From the NCBI GenBank assembly GCA_032622095.1, contig CP136066.1:228164961-228228960 (forward strand): a DNA stretch of 64,000 bases, given 5' to 3'. Made by a program: the position numbers and the translations under genes. The notes beneath the pieces are model-generated. The model was not told the DNA's origin. It saw nothing but the letters and a program-made list of their open reading frames with translations, and did no database searches. Positions within the stretch are counted from its first letter, which is position 1, and every line of letters starts with the position of its first letter. This stretch comes from Siphonodentalium dalli (taxonomy: Eukaryota; Mollusca; Scaphopoda; Gadilida; Siphonodentaliidae). This document shows, one piece after another, positions 20,783-33,500 of this stretch.

Positions 20783-20919
20783 TTATTAATTGGTTGTTTC
20801 CATATTGGCCGAGTTATGAGTCCAAGGTCTGTCGTATTGGCCTGAAGCCGCAGGCCGAAGGCTAATACGACAGACCGAGGCCTCATAACTCGGTCAATGT
20901 GGAAACAACCAATTAATAA
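20783..20919. mobile_element. 137-bp palindrome with GC-rich centre (MITE-like)
   Basis: The arms run from ttattaattggttgtttcc through attggccgagttatgag and ggtctgtcgtatt, turn around near gaagccgcaggccgaaggc (about 20850), and return as the complement to ccaattaataa. Pairing is nearly complete over about 60 bp per arm. The loop region is rich in ggcc-type palindromes. I am fairly confident of a hairpin-forming element. The superfamily and insertion boundaries are unclear because the AT-rich ends hide any target duplication. Confidence 0.8.
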
Positions 20920-21233
20920 GTATTTTATTAATTAGCAACAATGGAAATAATTGTTTCACAGGATGAATATATAACATATATATACCATTGTGTGTTTTAT
21001 TAAATTAACAATTATTCCAGCAATATTTGCATCGATTTCACAGTACTGTCAGTTTCCATTGGGAATGATATTGATACAGATACATGTAGTTCATCCACGT
21101 ACATGTATATTTACTCCCAAAAAACAGCGACTCTCCGTAATGTATCTGATATCAACTGCAATCTATCTTCCGTTGACCCAATATTCTTTGCCGATCGAGC
21201 TAATTACGTATGACATCATTTACGTTACCGTTG
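20920..21233. other. Unassigned DNA with acatgta motifs
   Basis: No gene is supported. The motif acatgta occurs twice (near 21083-21107). This is a weak taxonomic hint toward molluscs and not a functional feature. Confidence 0.45.
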
Positions 21234-21338
21234 ACTTATTGTCCGCCTTTTTTTTACTTATTGGCCATGTTTTCTACTTATTGGCCGACTTTTTGTTACT
21301 TATTGGCCGTGTTTTCCACTTATTGGCCGACTTTCGTT
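21234..21338 (+). repeat. Tandem repeat alternating 22-bp and 20-bp units, cut by gap
   Basis: The core acttattggcc begins at 21234 (degenerate, acttattgtcc), 21256, 21276, 21298 and 21318. The spacings are 22, 20, 22 and 20, so the real unit is a 42-bp dimer. It runs straight into the assembly gap, so its true length is unknown. Confidence 0.85.
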
Positions 21339-21438
21339 NNNNNNNNNNNNNNNNNNNNNNNNNNNNNNNNNNNNNNNNNNNNNNNNNNNNNNNNNNNNNN
21401 NNNNNNNNNNNNNNNNNNNNNNNNNNNNNNNNNNNNNN
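21339..21438. other. Assembly gap (100 N)
   Basis: Exactly 100 undetermined bases. A round 100 is the usual placeholder for a gap of unknown size. Tandem repeats of different kinds lie on each side, so the missing sequence probably includes more repeat. Confidence 0.97.
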
Positions 21439-23907
21439 GGCATTGGTCAGACCAGTGTAGTGAGGAGACATAACTTTACATTTTGTATGTGATGGCAGTG
21501 GTCAGACAAGGTTAGCGAGGAGACAGAACTTTACAATATGTATGTGATGGCAGTGGTGAAACCAGTGTAGTGAGGAGACAGAACTTTACATTCTGTATGT
21601 GATGGCAGTGGTGACCAGTGTAGTGAGGAGACATAATTTACAGTATGTATGTGATGGCAGTGGTCAGACCAGTGTAGTGAGGAGACAGAACTTTACATTC
21701 TGTACGTGATGGCAGTGGTCAGACCTGCGTAGTGAGGAGACAGAACTTTACATTATGTATGTGGTGGCAGTGGTCAGACCAGTGTATGGAGGAGACAGAA
21801 CTTTTCATTATGTATGTGGTGGTAGTGGTCAGACCAGTGTAGTGAGGAGACATAACTTTACATCATGCATGTGGTGGCAGTGGTCAGACCAGTGTAGCGA
21901 GGAGGCATAACTTTACATTATGTATGATAGTAGTGGTCAGACCAGTGTAGTGAGGAGACAGAACTTTACATTATGTATGTGATGGCAGTGGTCAGACAAG
22001 GTTAGCGAGGAGACAGAACTTTACAATATGTATGTGATGGCAGTGGTGAAACCAGTGTAGTGAGGAGACAGAACTTTACATTCTGTATACATTCTGTATG
22101 TGATGGCAGTGGTGAACAGTGTAGTGAGGAGACATAATTTACAGTATGTATGTGATGGCAGTGGTCAGACCAGTGTAGTGAGGAGACAGAACTTTACATT
22201 CTGTACGTGATGGCAGTGGTCAGACCTGCGTAGTGAGGAGACAGAACTTTACATTATGTATGTGGTGGCAGTGGTCAGACCAGTGTATGGAGGAGACATA
22301 ACTTTACATTATGTATGTGTTGGCAGTGGTCAGACCAGTGTAGCGAGGAGGCATAACTTTTCATCATGCGTGTGGTGGCAGTGGTCAGACCAGTGTAGCG
22401 AGGAGGCATAACTTTACATTATGTATGATGGTAGTGGTCAGACCAGTGTAGTGAGGAGACAGAACTTTACATTATGTATGTGATGGCAGTGGTCAGACCA
22501 GTGTAGCGGGGAGACAGTACTTTACATTATGTATGTGATGGCAGTGGTCAGACCAGTGTAGTGAGGAGACAGTACTTTACATTATGTATGTGATGGCAGT
22601 GGTCAGACCAGTGTAGCGAGGAGACAGTACTTTACATTATGTATGTGATGGCAGTGGTCAGACCAGTGTATGGAGGAGACAGTACTTTTCATTATGTATG
22701 TGGTGGCAGTGGTCAGACCAGTGTAGCGAGGAGGCATAACTTTACATTATGTATGTGTTGGCAGTGGTCAGACCAGTGTATGGAGACAGAACTTTTCATT
22801 ATGTATGTGGTGGCAGTGGTCAGACCAGTGTAGCGAGGAGGCATAACTTTACATTATGTATGTGTTGGCAGTGGTCAGACCAGTGTAGCGAGGAGGCATA
22901 ACTTTACATTGTGTATGTGATGGCAGTGGTCGGCCCAGTGTAGTGAGGAGACAGTACTTTACATTATGTATGATGGCAGTGGTCAGACCAGTGTAGCGGG
23001 GAGACAGTACTTTTCATTATGTATGTGATGGCAGTGGTCAGACCAGTGTAGCGAGGAGACAGTACTTTACATTATGTATGATGGCAGTGGTCAGACCAGT
23101 GTAGCGGGGAGACAGTACTTTACATTATGTATGTGATGGCAGTGGTCAGACCAGTGTAGTGAGGAGACATAACTTTACATTGTGTATGTGATGGCAGTGG
23201 TCAGACCAGTGTAGTGAGGAGACAGTACTTTACATTATGTATGTGATGGCAGTGGTCAGACCAGTGTAGTGAGGAGACATAACTTTACATTGTGTATGTG
23301 ATGGCAGTGGTCAGACCAGTGTAGTGAGGAGACAGTACTTTACATTATGTATGTGATGGCAGTGGTCAGACCAGTGTAGCGAGGAGACATAACTTTACAT
23401 TTTGTATGTCACGGCAGTGGTCAAACCAGTGTAGTGAGGAGACAGTACTTTACATTATGTATGTGATGGCAGTGGTCAGACCAGTGTAGCGAGGAGACAT
23501 AACTCTACATTTTGTATGTGATGCTAGTGGTCAGACCAGTGTAGCGAGGAGACATAACTTTACATTTTTTATGTGACGGCAGTGGTCAAACCAGTGTAGT
23601 GAGGAGACAGAACTTTACAGTATGTATGTGATGGCAGTGGTCAGACCAGTGTAGCGAGGAGACAGAACTTTACATTATGTATGTGATGGCAGTGGTCAAA
23701 CCAGTGTAGTGAGGAGACAGTACTTTACATTATGTATGTGATGGCAGTGGTCAAACCAGTGTAGTGAGGAGACAGAACTTTACATTATGTATGTGATGGC
23801 AGTGGTCAAACCAGTGTAGTGAGGAGACAGAACTTTACATTCTGTATGTGATGGCAGTGGTCAGACCAGTGTAGTGAGGAGACAGAACTTTACATTCTGT
23901 ATGTGAC
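21439..23907 (+). repeat. Array 2 segment 1 (2469-bp unit, copy 1) with nested 490-bp repeat
   Basis: The segment starts at the gap edge with ggcattggtcagaccagtg, a sequence that recurs at 23908. Inside it, the signature gtcagacaaggttagcg occurs at 21501 and 21991, a nested duplication of 490 bp. Units here are the most heterogeneous of the array (ataactttacat, aactttacaatatg, gtgaccagtg), consistent with an older edge. Confidence 0.9.
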
Positions 23908-25850
23908 GGCATTGGTCAGACCAGTGTAGTGAGGAGACATAACTTTACATTTTGTATGTGATGGCAGTGGTCAGACAAGGTTAGCGAGGAGACAGAACTT
24001 TACAATATGTATGTGATGGCAGTGGTGAAACCAGTGTAGTGAGGAGACAGAACTTTACATTCTGTATGTGATGGCAGTGGTGACCAGTGTAGTGAGGAGA
24101 CATAATTTACAGTATGTATGTGATGGCAGTGGTCAGACCAGTGTAGTGAGGAGACAGAACTTTACATTCTGTACGTGATGGCAGTGGTCAGACCTGCGTA
24201 GTGAGGAGACAGAACTTTACATTATGTATGTGGTGGCAGTGGTCAGACCAGTGTATGGAGGAGACAGAACTTTTCATTATGTATGTGGTGGTAGTGGTCA
24301 GACCAGTGTAGTGAGGAGACATAACTTTACATCATGCATGTGGTGGCAGTGGTCAGACCAGTGTAGCGAGGAGGCATAACTTTACATTATGTATGATAGT
24401 AGTGGTCAGACCAGTGTAGTGAGGAGACAGAACTTTACATTATGTATGTGATGGCAGTGGTCAGACAAGGTTAGCGAGGAGACAGAACTTTACAATATGT
24501 ATGTGATGGCAGTGGTGAAACCAGTGTAGTGAGGAGACAGAACTTTACATTCTGTATACATTCTGTATGTGATGGCAGTGGTGAACAGTGTAGTGAGGAG
24601 ACATAATTTACAGTATGTGATGGCAGTGGTCAGACCAGTGTAGTGAGGAGACAGAACTTTACATTCTGTACGTGATGGCAGTGGTCAGACCTGCGTAGTG
24701 AGGAGACAGAACTTTACATTATGTATGTGGTGGCAGTGGTCAGACCAGTGTATGGAGGAGACATAACTTTACATTATGTATGTGTTGGCAGTGGTCAGAC
24801 CAGTGTAGCGAGGAGGCATAACTTTTCATCATGCATGTGGTGGCAGTGGTCAGACCAGTGTAGCGAGGAGGCATAACTTTACATTATGTATGATGGTAGT
24901 GGTCAGACCAGTGTAGTGAGGAGACAGAACTTTACATTATGTATGTGATGGCAGTGGTCAGACCAGTGTAGCGGGGAGACAGTACTTTACATTATGTATG
25001 TGATGGCAGTGGTCAGACCAGTGTAGTGAGGAGACAGTACTTTACATTATGTATGTGATGGCAGTGGTCAGACCAGTGTAGCGAGGAGACAGTACTTTAC
25101 ATTATGTATGTGATGGCAGTGGTCAGACCAGTGTATGGAGGAGACAGTACTTTTCATTATGTATGTGGTGGCAGTGGTCAGACCAGTGTAGCGAGGAGGC
25201 ATAACTTTACATTATGTATGTGTTGGCAGTGGTCAGACCAGTGTATGGAGACAGAACTTTTCATTATGTATGTGGTGGCAGTGGTCAGACCAGTGTAGCG
25301 AGGAGGCATAACTTTACATTATGTATGTGTTGGCAGTGGTCAGACCAGTGTAGCGAGGAGGCATAACTTTACATTGTGTATGTGATGGCAGTGGTCGGCC
25401 CAGTGTAGTGAGGAGACAGTACTTTACATTATGTATGATGGCAGTGGTCAGACCAGTGTAGCGGGGAGACAGTACTTTTCATTATGTATGTGATGGCAGT
25501 GGTCAGACCAGTGTAGCGAGGAGACAGTACTTTACATTATGTATGATGGCAGTGGTCAGACCAGTGTAGCGGGGAGACAGTACTTTACATTATGTATGTG
25601 ATGGCAGTGGTCAGACCAGTGTAGTGAGGAGACATAACTTTACATTGTGTATGTGATGGCAGTGGTCAGACCAGTGTAGTGAGGAGACAGTACTTTACAT
25701 TATGTATGTGATGGCAGTGGTCAGACCAGTGTAGTGAGGAGACATAACTTTACATTGTGTATGTGATGGCAGTGGTCAGACCAGTGTAGTGAGGAGACAG
25801 TACTTTACATTATGTATGTGATGGCAGTGGTCAGACCAGTGTAGCGAGGA
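23908..25850 (+). repeat. Array 2 segment 1, copy 2 (partial)
   Basis: This repeats 21439 to about 23385 at an offset of 2469 bp, changing to 2465 bp after a 4-bp deletion near 24615. The same series of odd units appears in the same order, including the gtcagacaagg unit and the gtgaccagtg unit. It diverges from copy 1 at about 25845, where gaggaggcat replaces gaggagacat. Confidence 0.9.
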
Positions 25851-25915
25851 GGCATAACTTTACATTGTGTATGTGATGGCAGTGGTCAGACCAGTGTAGT
25901 GAGGAGACAGTACTT

Positions 25916-28900
25916 TACATTATGTATGTGATGGCAGTGGTCAGACCAGTGTAGCGGGGAGACAGTACTTTACATTATGTATGATGGCAGTGGTCAGACC
26001 AGTGTAGCGAGGAGACAGAACTTTACATTGTGTATGTGATGGCAGTGGTCAGACCAGTGTAGTGAGGAGACAGTACTTTACATTATGTATGTGATGGCAG
26101 TGGTCAGACCAGTGTAGCGGGGAGACAGTACTTTACATTATGTATGATGGCAGTGGTCAGACCAGTGTAGCGAAGAGACAGAACTTTACATTGTGTATGT
26201 GATGGCAGTGGTCAGACCAGTGTAGCGGGAGACAGTACTTTACATTATGTATGTGATCAGACCAGTGTAGCGGGAGACAGTACTTTACATTATGTATGTG
26301 ATCAGACCATTGTAGCGAGGAGACATAACTTTACATTGTGTATGTGATGGCAGTGGTCAGACCAGTGTAGCGGGGAGACAGTACTTTACATTATGTATGT
26401 GATGGCAGTGGTCAGACCAGTGTAGCGAGGAGGCATAACTTTACATTGTGTATGTGATGGCAGTGGTCAGACCAGTGTAGTGAGGAGACAGTACTTTACA
26501 TTATGTATGTGATGGCAGTGGTCAGACCAGTGTAGCGGGGAGACAGTACTTTACATTATGTATGTGATGGCAGTGGTCAGACCAGGGTAGCGAGGAGACA
26601 GTACTTTACATTATGTATGATGGCAGTGGTCAGACCAGTGTAGCGGGGAGACAGTACTTTACATTATGTATGTGATGGCAGTGGTCAGACCAGGGTAGCG
26701 AGGAGACAGTACTTTACATTATGTATGTGATGGCAGTGGTCAGACCAGTGTAGCGGGGAGACAGTACTTTACATTATGTAAGTGATGGCAGTGGTCAGAC
26801 CAGTGTAGTGAGGAGACAGTACTTTACATTGTGTATGTGATGGTAGTGGTCAGACCAGTGTAGCGGGGAGACAGTACTTTACATTATGTAAGTGATGGCA
26901 GTGGTCAGACCAGTGTAGCGGGGAGACAGTACTTTACATTATGTATGTGATGGCAGTGGTCAGACCAGTGTAGCGGGGAGACAGTACTTTACATTATGTA
27001 TGATGGCAGTGGTCAGACCAGTGTAGCGAGGAGACAGAACTTTACATTCAGTATGTGATGGCAGTGGTCAGACCAGTGTAGCGGGGAGACAGTACTTTAC
27101 ATTATGTATGTGATGGCAGTGGTCAGACCAGTGTAGTGAGGAGACAGTACTTTACATTATGTATGATGGTAGTGGTCAGACCAGTGTAGCGGGGAGACAG
27201 TACTTTACATTATGTATGTGATGGCAGTGGTCAGACCAGTGTAGCGGGGAGACAGTACTTTACATTATGTATGTGATGGCAGTGGTCAGACCAGTGTAGT
27301 GAGGAGACAGTACTTTACATTATGTATTTGATGGCAGTGGTCAGACCAGTGTAGCGAGGAGACAGTACTTTACATTATGTATTTGATGGCAGTGGTCAGA
27401 CCAGTGTAGCGGGGAGACAGTACTTTACATTATGTATGTGATGGCAGTGGTCAGACCAGTGTAGTGAGGAGACAGTACTTTACATTATGTAAGTGATGGC
27501 AGTGGTCAGACCAGTGTAGTGAGGAGACAGTACTTTACATTATGTATTTGATGGCAGTGGTCAGACCAGTGTAGTGAGGAGACAGTACTTTACATTATGT
27601 ATGATGGTAGTGGTCAGACCAGTGTAGCGGGGAGACAGTACTTTACATTATGTATGTGATGGCAGTGGTCAGACCAGTGTAGTGAGGAGACAGTACTTTA
27701 CATTATGTCTGATGGCAGTGGTCAGACCAGTGTAGCGGGGAGACAGTACTTTACATTATGTATGTGATGGCAGTGGTCAGACCAGTGTAGTGAGGAGACA
27801 GTACTTTACATTATGTATTTGATGGCAGTGGTCAGACCAGTGTAGCGAGGAGACAGTACTTTACATTATGTATGTGATGACAGTGGTCAGATCAGTGTAG
27901 TGAGGAGACAGTACTTTACATTATGTATGTGATGACAGTGGTCAGACCAGTGTAGCGGGGAGACAGTACTTTACATTATGTATTTGATGGCAGTGGTCAG
28001 ACCAGTGTAGCGAGGAGACAGTACTTTACATTATGTATTTGATGGCAGTGGTCAGACCAGTGTAGTGAGGAGACAGTACTTTACATTATGTATGATGGCA
28101 GTGGTCAGACCAGTATAGCGGGGAGACAGTACTTTACATTATGTATTTGATGGCAGTGGTCAGACCAGTGTAGTGAGGAGACAGTACTTTACATTATGTA
28201 AGTGATGGCAGTGGTCAGACCAGTGTAGCGAGGAGACAGTACTTTACATTATGTATGTGATGGCAGTGGTCAGACCAGTGTAGCGAGGAGACAGAACTTT
28301 ACATTATGTATGTAATGGCAGTGGTCAGACCAGTGTAGCGAGGAGACAGTACTTTACATTATGTATGTGATGACAGTGGTCAGACCAGGGTAGCGAGGAG
28401 ACAGTACTTTACATTATGTATGTGATCAGACCAGTGTAGCGAGGAGACAGTACTTTACATTATGTAAGTGATGGCAGTGGTCAGACCAGTGTAGCGAGGA
28501 GACAGTACTTTACATTATGTATGTAATGGCAGTGGTCAGACCAGTGTAGCGAGGAGACAGTACTTTACATTATGTATGTGATGACAGTGGTCAGACCAGG
28601 GTAGCGAGGAGACAGTACTTTACATTATGTATGTGATGACAGTGGTCAGACCAGTGTAGCGGGGAGACAGTACTTTACATTATGTATGTGATGGCAGTGG
28701 TCAGACCAGTGTAGCGGGGAGACAGTACTTTACATTATGTATGTAATGGCAGTGGTCAGACCAGTGTAGCGAGGAGACAGTACTTTACATTATGTATGTA
28801 ATGGCAGTGGTCAGATCAGTGTAGCGAGGAGACAGTACTTTACATTATGTATGTAATGGCAGTGGTCAGACCAGTGTAGCGAGGAGACAGTACTTTACAT

Positions 28901-30545
28901 TATGTATGTAATGGCAGTGGTCAGATCAGTGTAGCGGGGAGACAGTACTTTACATTATGTATTTGATGACAGTGGTCAGACCAGTGTAGCGGGGAGACAG
29001 TACTTTACATTATGTATGTAATGGCAGTGGTCAGACCAGTGTAGCGAGGAGACAGTACTTTACATTATGTATGTGATGACAGTGGTCAGACCAGTGTAGC
29101 GAGGAGACAGTACTTTACATTATGTATGTGATGACAGTGGTCAGACCAGTGTAGCGGGGAGACAGTACTTTACATTATGTATTTGATGGCAGTGGTCAGA
29201 CCAGTGTAGCGAGGAGACAGTACTTTACATTATGTATTTGATGGCAGTGGTCAGACCAGTGTAGCGAGGAGACAGTACTTTACATTCAGTATGTGATGGC
29301 AGTGGTCAGACCAGTGTAGCGGGGAGACAGTACTTTACATTATGTATGTGATGGCAGTGGTCAGACCAGTGTAGCGGGGAGACAGTACTTTACATTATGT
29401 ATGTAATGGCAGTGGTCAGATCAGTGTAGCGAGGAGACATTACTTTACATTATGTAAGTGATGGCAGTGGTCAGACCAGTGTAGTGAGGAGACAGTACTT
29501 TACATTATGTATGTAATGGCAGTGGTCAGACCAGTGTAGTGAGGAGACAGTACTTTACATTATGTATGTAATGGCAGTGGTCAGACCAGTGTAGCTGGGA
29601 GACAGTACTTTACATTATGTATTTGATGGCAGTGGTCAGACCAGTGTAGCGAGGAGACAGTACTTTACATTATGTATTTGATGGCAGTGGTCAGACCAGT
29701 GTAGCGAGGAGACAGTACTTTACATTATGTATGTAATGGCAGTGGTCAGATCAGTGTAGCGAGGATACAGTACTTTACATTATGTATGTGATGGCAGTGG
29801 TCAGACCAGTGTAGCGGGGAGACAGTACTTTACATTATGTATTTGATGGCAGTGGTCAGACCAGTGTAGCGAGGAGACAGTACTTTACATTATGTATGTA
29901 ATGGCAGTGGTCAGATCAGTGTAGCGAGGAGACAGTACTTTACATTATGTATGTGATGGCAGTGGTCAGACCAGTGTAGCGGGGAGACAGTACTTTACAT
30001 TATGTATGTAATGGCAGTGGTCAGATCAGTGTAGCGAGGAGACAGTACTTTACATTATGTAAGTGATGGCAGTGGTCAGACCAGTGTAGCGAGGAGACAG
30101 TACTTTACATTATGTAAGTGATGGCAGTGGTCAGACCAGTGTAGCAGGGAGACAGTACTTTACATTATGTATGTAATGGCAGTGGTCAGATCAGTGTAGC
30201 GGGGAGACAGTACTTTACATTATGTATGTAATGGCAGTGGTCAGACCAGTGTAGCGGGGAGACAGTACTTTACATTATGTATGTAATGGCAGTGGTCAGA
30301 TCAGTGTAGCGAGGAGACAGTACTTTACATTATGTATTTGATGGCAGTGGTCAGACCAGTGTAGCGAGGAGACAGTACTTTACATTATGTATGTAATGGC
30401 AGTGGTCAGATCAGTGTAGCGAGGAGACAGTACTTTACATTATGTAAGTGATGGCAGTGGTCAGACCAGTGTAGTGAGGAGACAGTACTTTACATTATGT
30501 AAGTGATGGCAGTGGTCAGACCAGTGTAGCGGGGAGACAGTACTT
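25916..30545 (+). repeat. Array 2 segment 2 (4630-bp unit, copy 1)
   Basis: About 84 monomers recur at an offset of 4630 bp. Markers include gcgaagagacag, two shortened units with gtgatcagaccag (near 26250-26310), tacattcagtatgtg (27035 and 29281), and tatgtctgatgg (near 27705). A private change gtagcaggga is at about 30141-30150. Confidence 0.93.
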
Positions 30546-33500
30546 TACATTATGTATGTGATGGCAGTGGTCAGACCAGTGTAGCGGGGAGACAGTACTT
30601 TACATTATGTATGATGGCAGTGGTCAGACCAGTGTAGCGAGGAGACAGAACTTTACATTGTGTATGTGATGGCAGTGGTCAGACCAGTGTAGTGAGGAGA
30701 CAGTACTTTACATTATGTATGTGATGGCAGTGGTCAGACCAGTGTAGCGGGGAGACAGTACTTTACATTATGTATGATGGCAGTGGTCAGACCAGTGTAG
30801 CGAAGAGACAGAACTTTACATTGTGTATGTGATGGCAGTGGTCAGACCAGTGTAGCGGGAGACAGTACTTTACATTATGTATGTGATCAGACCAGTGTAG
30901 CGGGAGACAGTACTTTACATTATGTATGTGATCAGACCATTGTAGCGAGGAGACATAACTTTACATTGTGTATGTGATGGCAGTGGTCAGACCAGTGTAG
31001 CGGGGAGACAGTACTTTACATTATGTATGTGATGGCAGTGGTCAGACCAGTGTAGCGAGGAGGCATAACTTTACATTGTGTATGTGATGGCAGTGGTCAG
31101 ACCAGTGTAGTGAGGAGACAGTACTTTACATTATGTATGTGATGGCAGTGGTCAGACCAGTGTAGCGGGGAGACAGTACTTTACATTATGTATGTGATGG
31201 CAGTGGTCAGACCAGGGTAGCGAGGAGACAGTACTTTACATTATGTATGATGGCAGTGGTCAGACCAGTGTAGCGGGGAGACAGTACTTTACATTATGTA
31301 TGTGATGGCAGTGGTCAGACCAGGGTAGCGAGGAGACAGTACTTTACATTATGTATGTGATGGCAGTGGTCAGACCAGTGTAGCGGGGAGACAGTACTTT
31401 ACATTATGTAAGTGATGGCAGTGGTCAGACCAGTGTAGTGAGGAGACAGTACTTTACATTGTGTATGTGATGGTAGTGGTCAGACCAGTGTAGCGGGGAG
31501 ACAGTACTTTACATTATGTAAGTGATGGCAGTGGTCAGACCAGTGTAGCGGGGAGACAGTACTTTACATTATGTATGTGATGGCAGTGGTCAGACCAGTG
31601 TAGCGGGGAGACAGTACTTTACATTATGTATGATGGCAGTGGTCAGACCAGTGTAGCGAGGAGACAGAACTTTACATTCAGTATGTGATGGCAGTGGTCA
31701 GACCAGTGTAGCGGGGAGACAGTACTTTACATTATGTATGTGATGGCAGTGGTCAGACCAGTGTAGTGAGGAGACAGTACTTTACATTATGTATGATGGT
31801 AGTGGTCAGACCAGTGTAGCGGGGAGACAGTACTTTACATTATGTATGTGATGGCAGTGGTCAGACCAGTGTAGCGGGGAGACAGTACTTTACATTATGT
31901 ATGTGATGGCAGTGGTCAGACCAGTGTAGTGAGGAGACAGTACTTTACATTATGTATTTGATGGCAGTGGTCAGACCAGTGTAGCGAGGAGACAGTACTT
32001 TACATTATGTATTTGATGGCAGTGGTCAGACCAGTGTAGCGGGGAGACAGTACTTTACATTATGTATGTGATGGCAGTGGTCAGACCAGTGTAGTGAGGA
32101 GACAGTACTTTACATTATGTAAGTGATGGCAGTGGTCAGACCAGTGTAGTGAGGAGACAGTACTTTACATTATGTATTTGATGGCAGTGGTCAGACCAGT
32201 GTAGTGAGGAGACAGTACTTTACATTATGTATGATGGTAGTGGTCAGACCAGTGTAGCGGGGAGACAGTACTTTACATTATGTATGTGATGGCAGTGGTC
32301 AGACCAGTGTAGTGAGGAGACAGTACTTTACATTATGTCTGATGGCAGTGGTCAGACCAGTGTAGCGGGGAGACAGTACTTTACATTATGTATGTGATGG
32401 CAGTGGTCAGACCAGTGTAGTGAGGAGACAGTACTTTACATTATGTATTTGATGGCAGTGGTCAGACCAGTGTAGCGAGGAGACAGTACTTTACATTATG
32501 TATGTGATGACAGTGGTCAGATCAGTGTAGTGAGGAGACAGTACTTTACATTATGTATGTGATGACAGTGGTCAGACCAGTGTAGCGGGGAGACAGTACT
32601 TTACATTATGTATTTGATGGCAGTGGTCAGACCAGTGTAGCGAGGAGACAGTACTTTACATTATGTATTTGATGGCAGTGGTCAGACCAGTGTAGTGAGG
32701 AGACAGTACTTTACATTATGTATGATGGCAGTGGTCAGACCAGTATAGCGGGGAGACAGTACTTTACATTATGTATTTGATGGCAGTGGTCAGACCAGTG
32801 TAGTGAGGAGACAGTACTTTACATTATGTAAGTGATGGCAGTGGTCAGACCAGTGTAGCGAGGAGACAGTACTTTACATTATGTATGTGATGGCAGTGGT
32901 CAGACCAGTGTAGCGAGGAGACAGAACTTTACATTATGTATGTAATGGCAGTGGTCAGACCAGTGTAGCGAGGAGACAGTACTTTACATTATGTATGTGA
33001 TGACAGTGGTCAGACCAGGGTAGCGAGGAGACAGTACTTTACATTATGTATGTGATCAGACCAGTGTAGCGAGGAGACAGTACTTTACATTATGTAAGTG
33101 ATGGCAGTGGTCAGACCAGTGTAGCGAGGAGACAGTACTTTACATTATGTATGTAATGGCAGTGGTCAGACCAGTGTAGCGAGGAGACAGTACTTTACAT
33201 TATGTATGTGATGACAGTGGTCAGACCAGGGTAGCGAGGAGACAGTACTTTACATTATGTATGTGATGACAGTGGTCAGACCAGTGTAGCGGGGAGACAG
33301 TACTTTACATTATGTATGTGATGGCAGTGGTCAGACCAGTGTAGCGGGGAGACAGTACTTTACATTATGTATGTAATGGCAGTGGTCAGACCAGTGTAGC
33401 GAGGAGACAGTACTTTACATTATGTATGTAATGGCAGTGGTCAGATCAGTGTAGCGAGGAGACAGTACTTTACATTATGTATGTAATGGCAGTGGTCAGA

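Noticed and set aside
20990-21473. Frames at 20990-21460 (+), 21210-21473 (+) and 21274-21471 (-)
   Set aside because: They are read through the run of N. The hydrophobic repeats come from the 20/22-bp tandem repeat, not from a membrane protein.
22639-25298. Two identical 64-codon frames (22639 and 25104)
   Set aside because: They are chance frames in the 55-bp satellite, duplicated by the 2465-bp offset.
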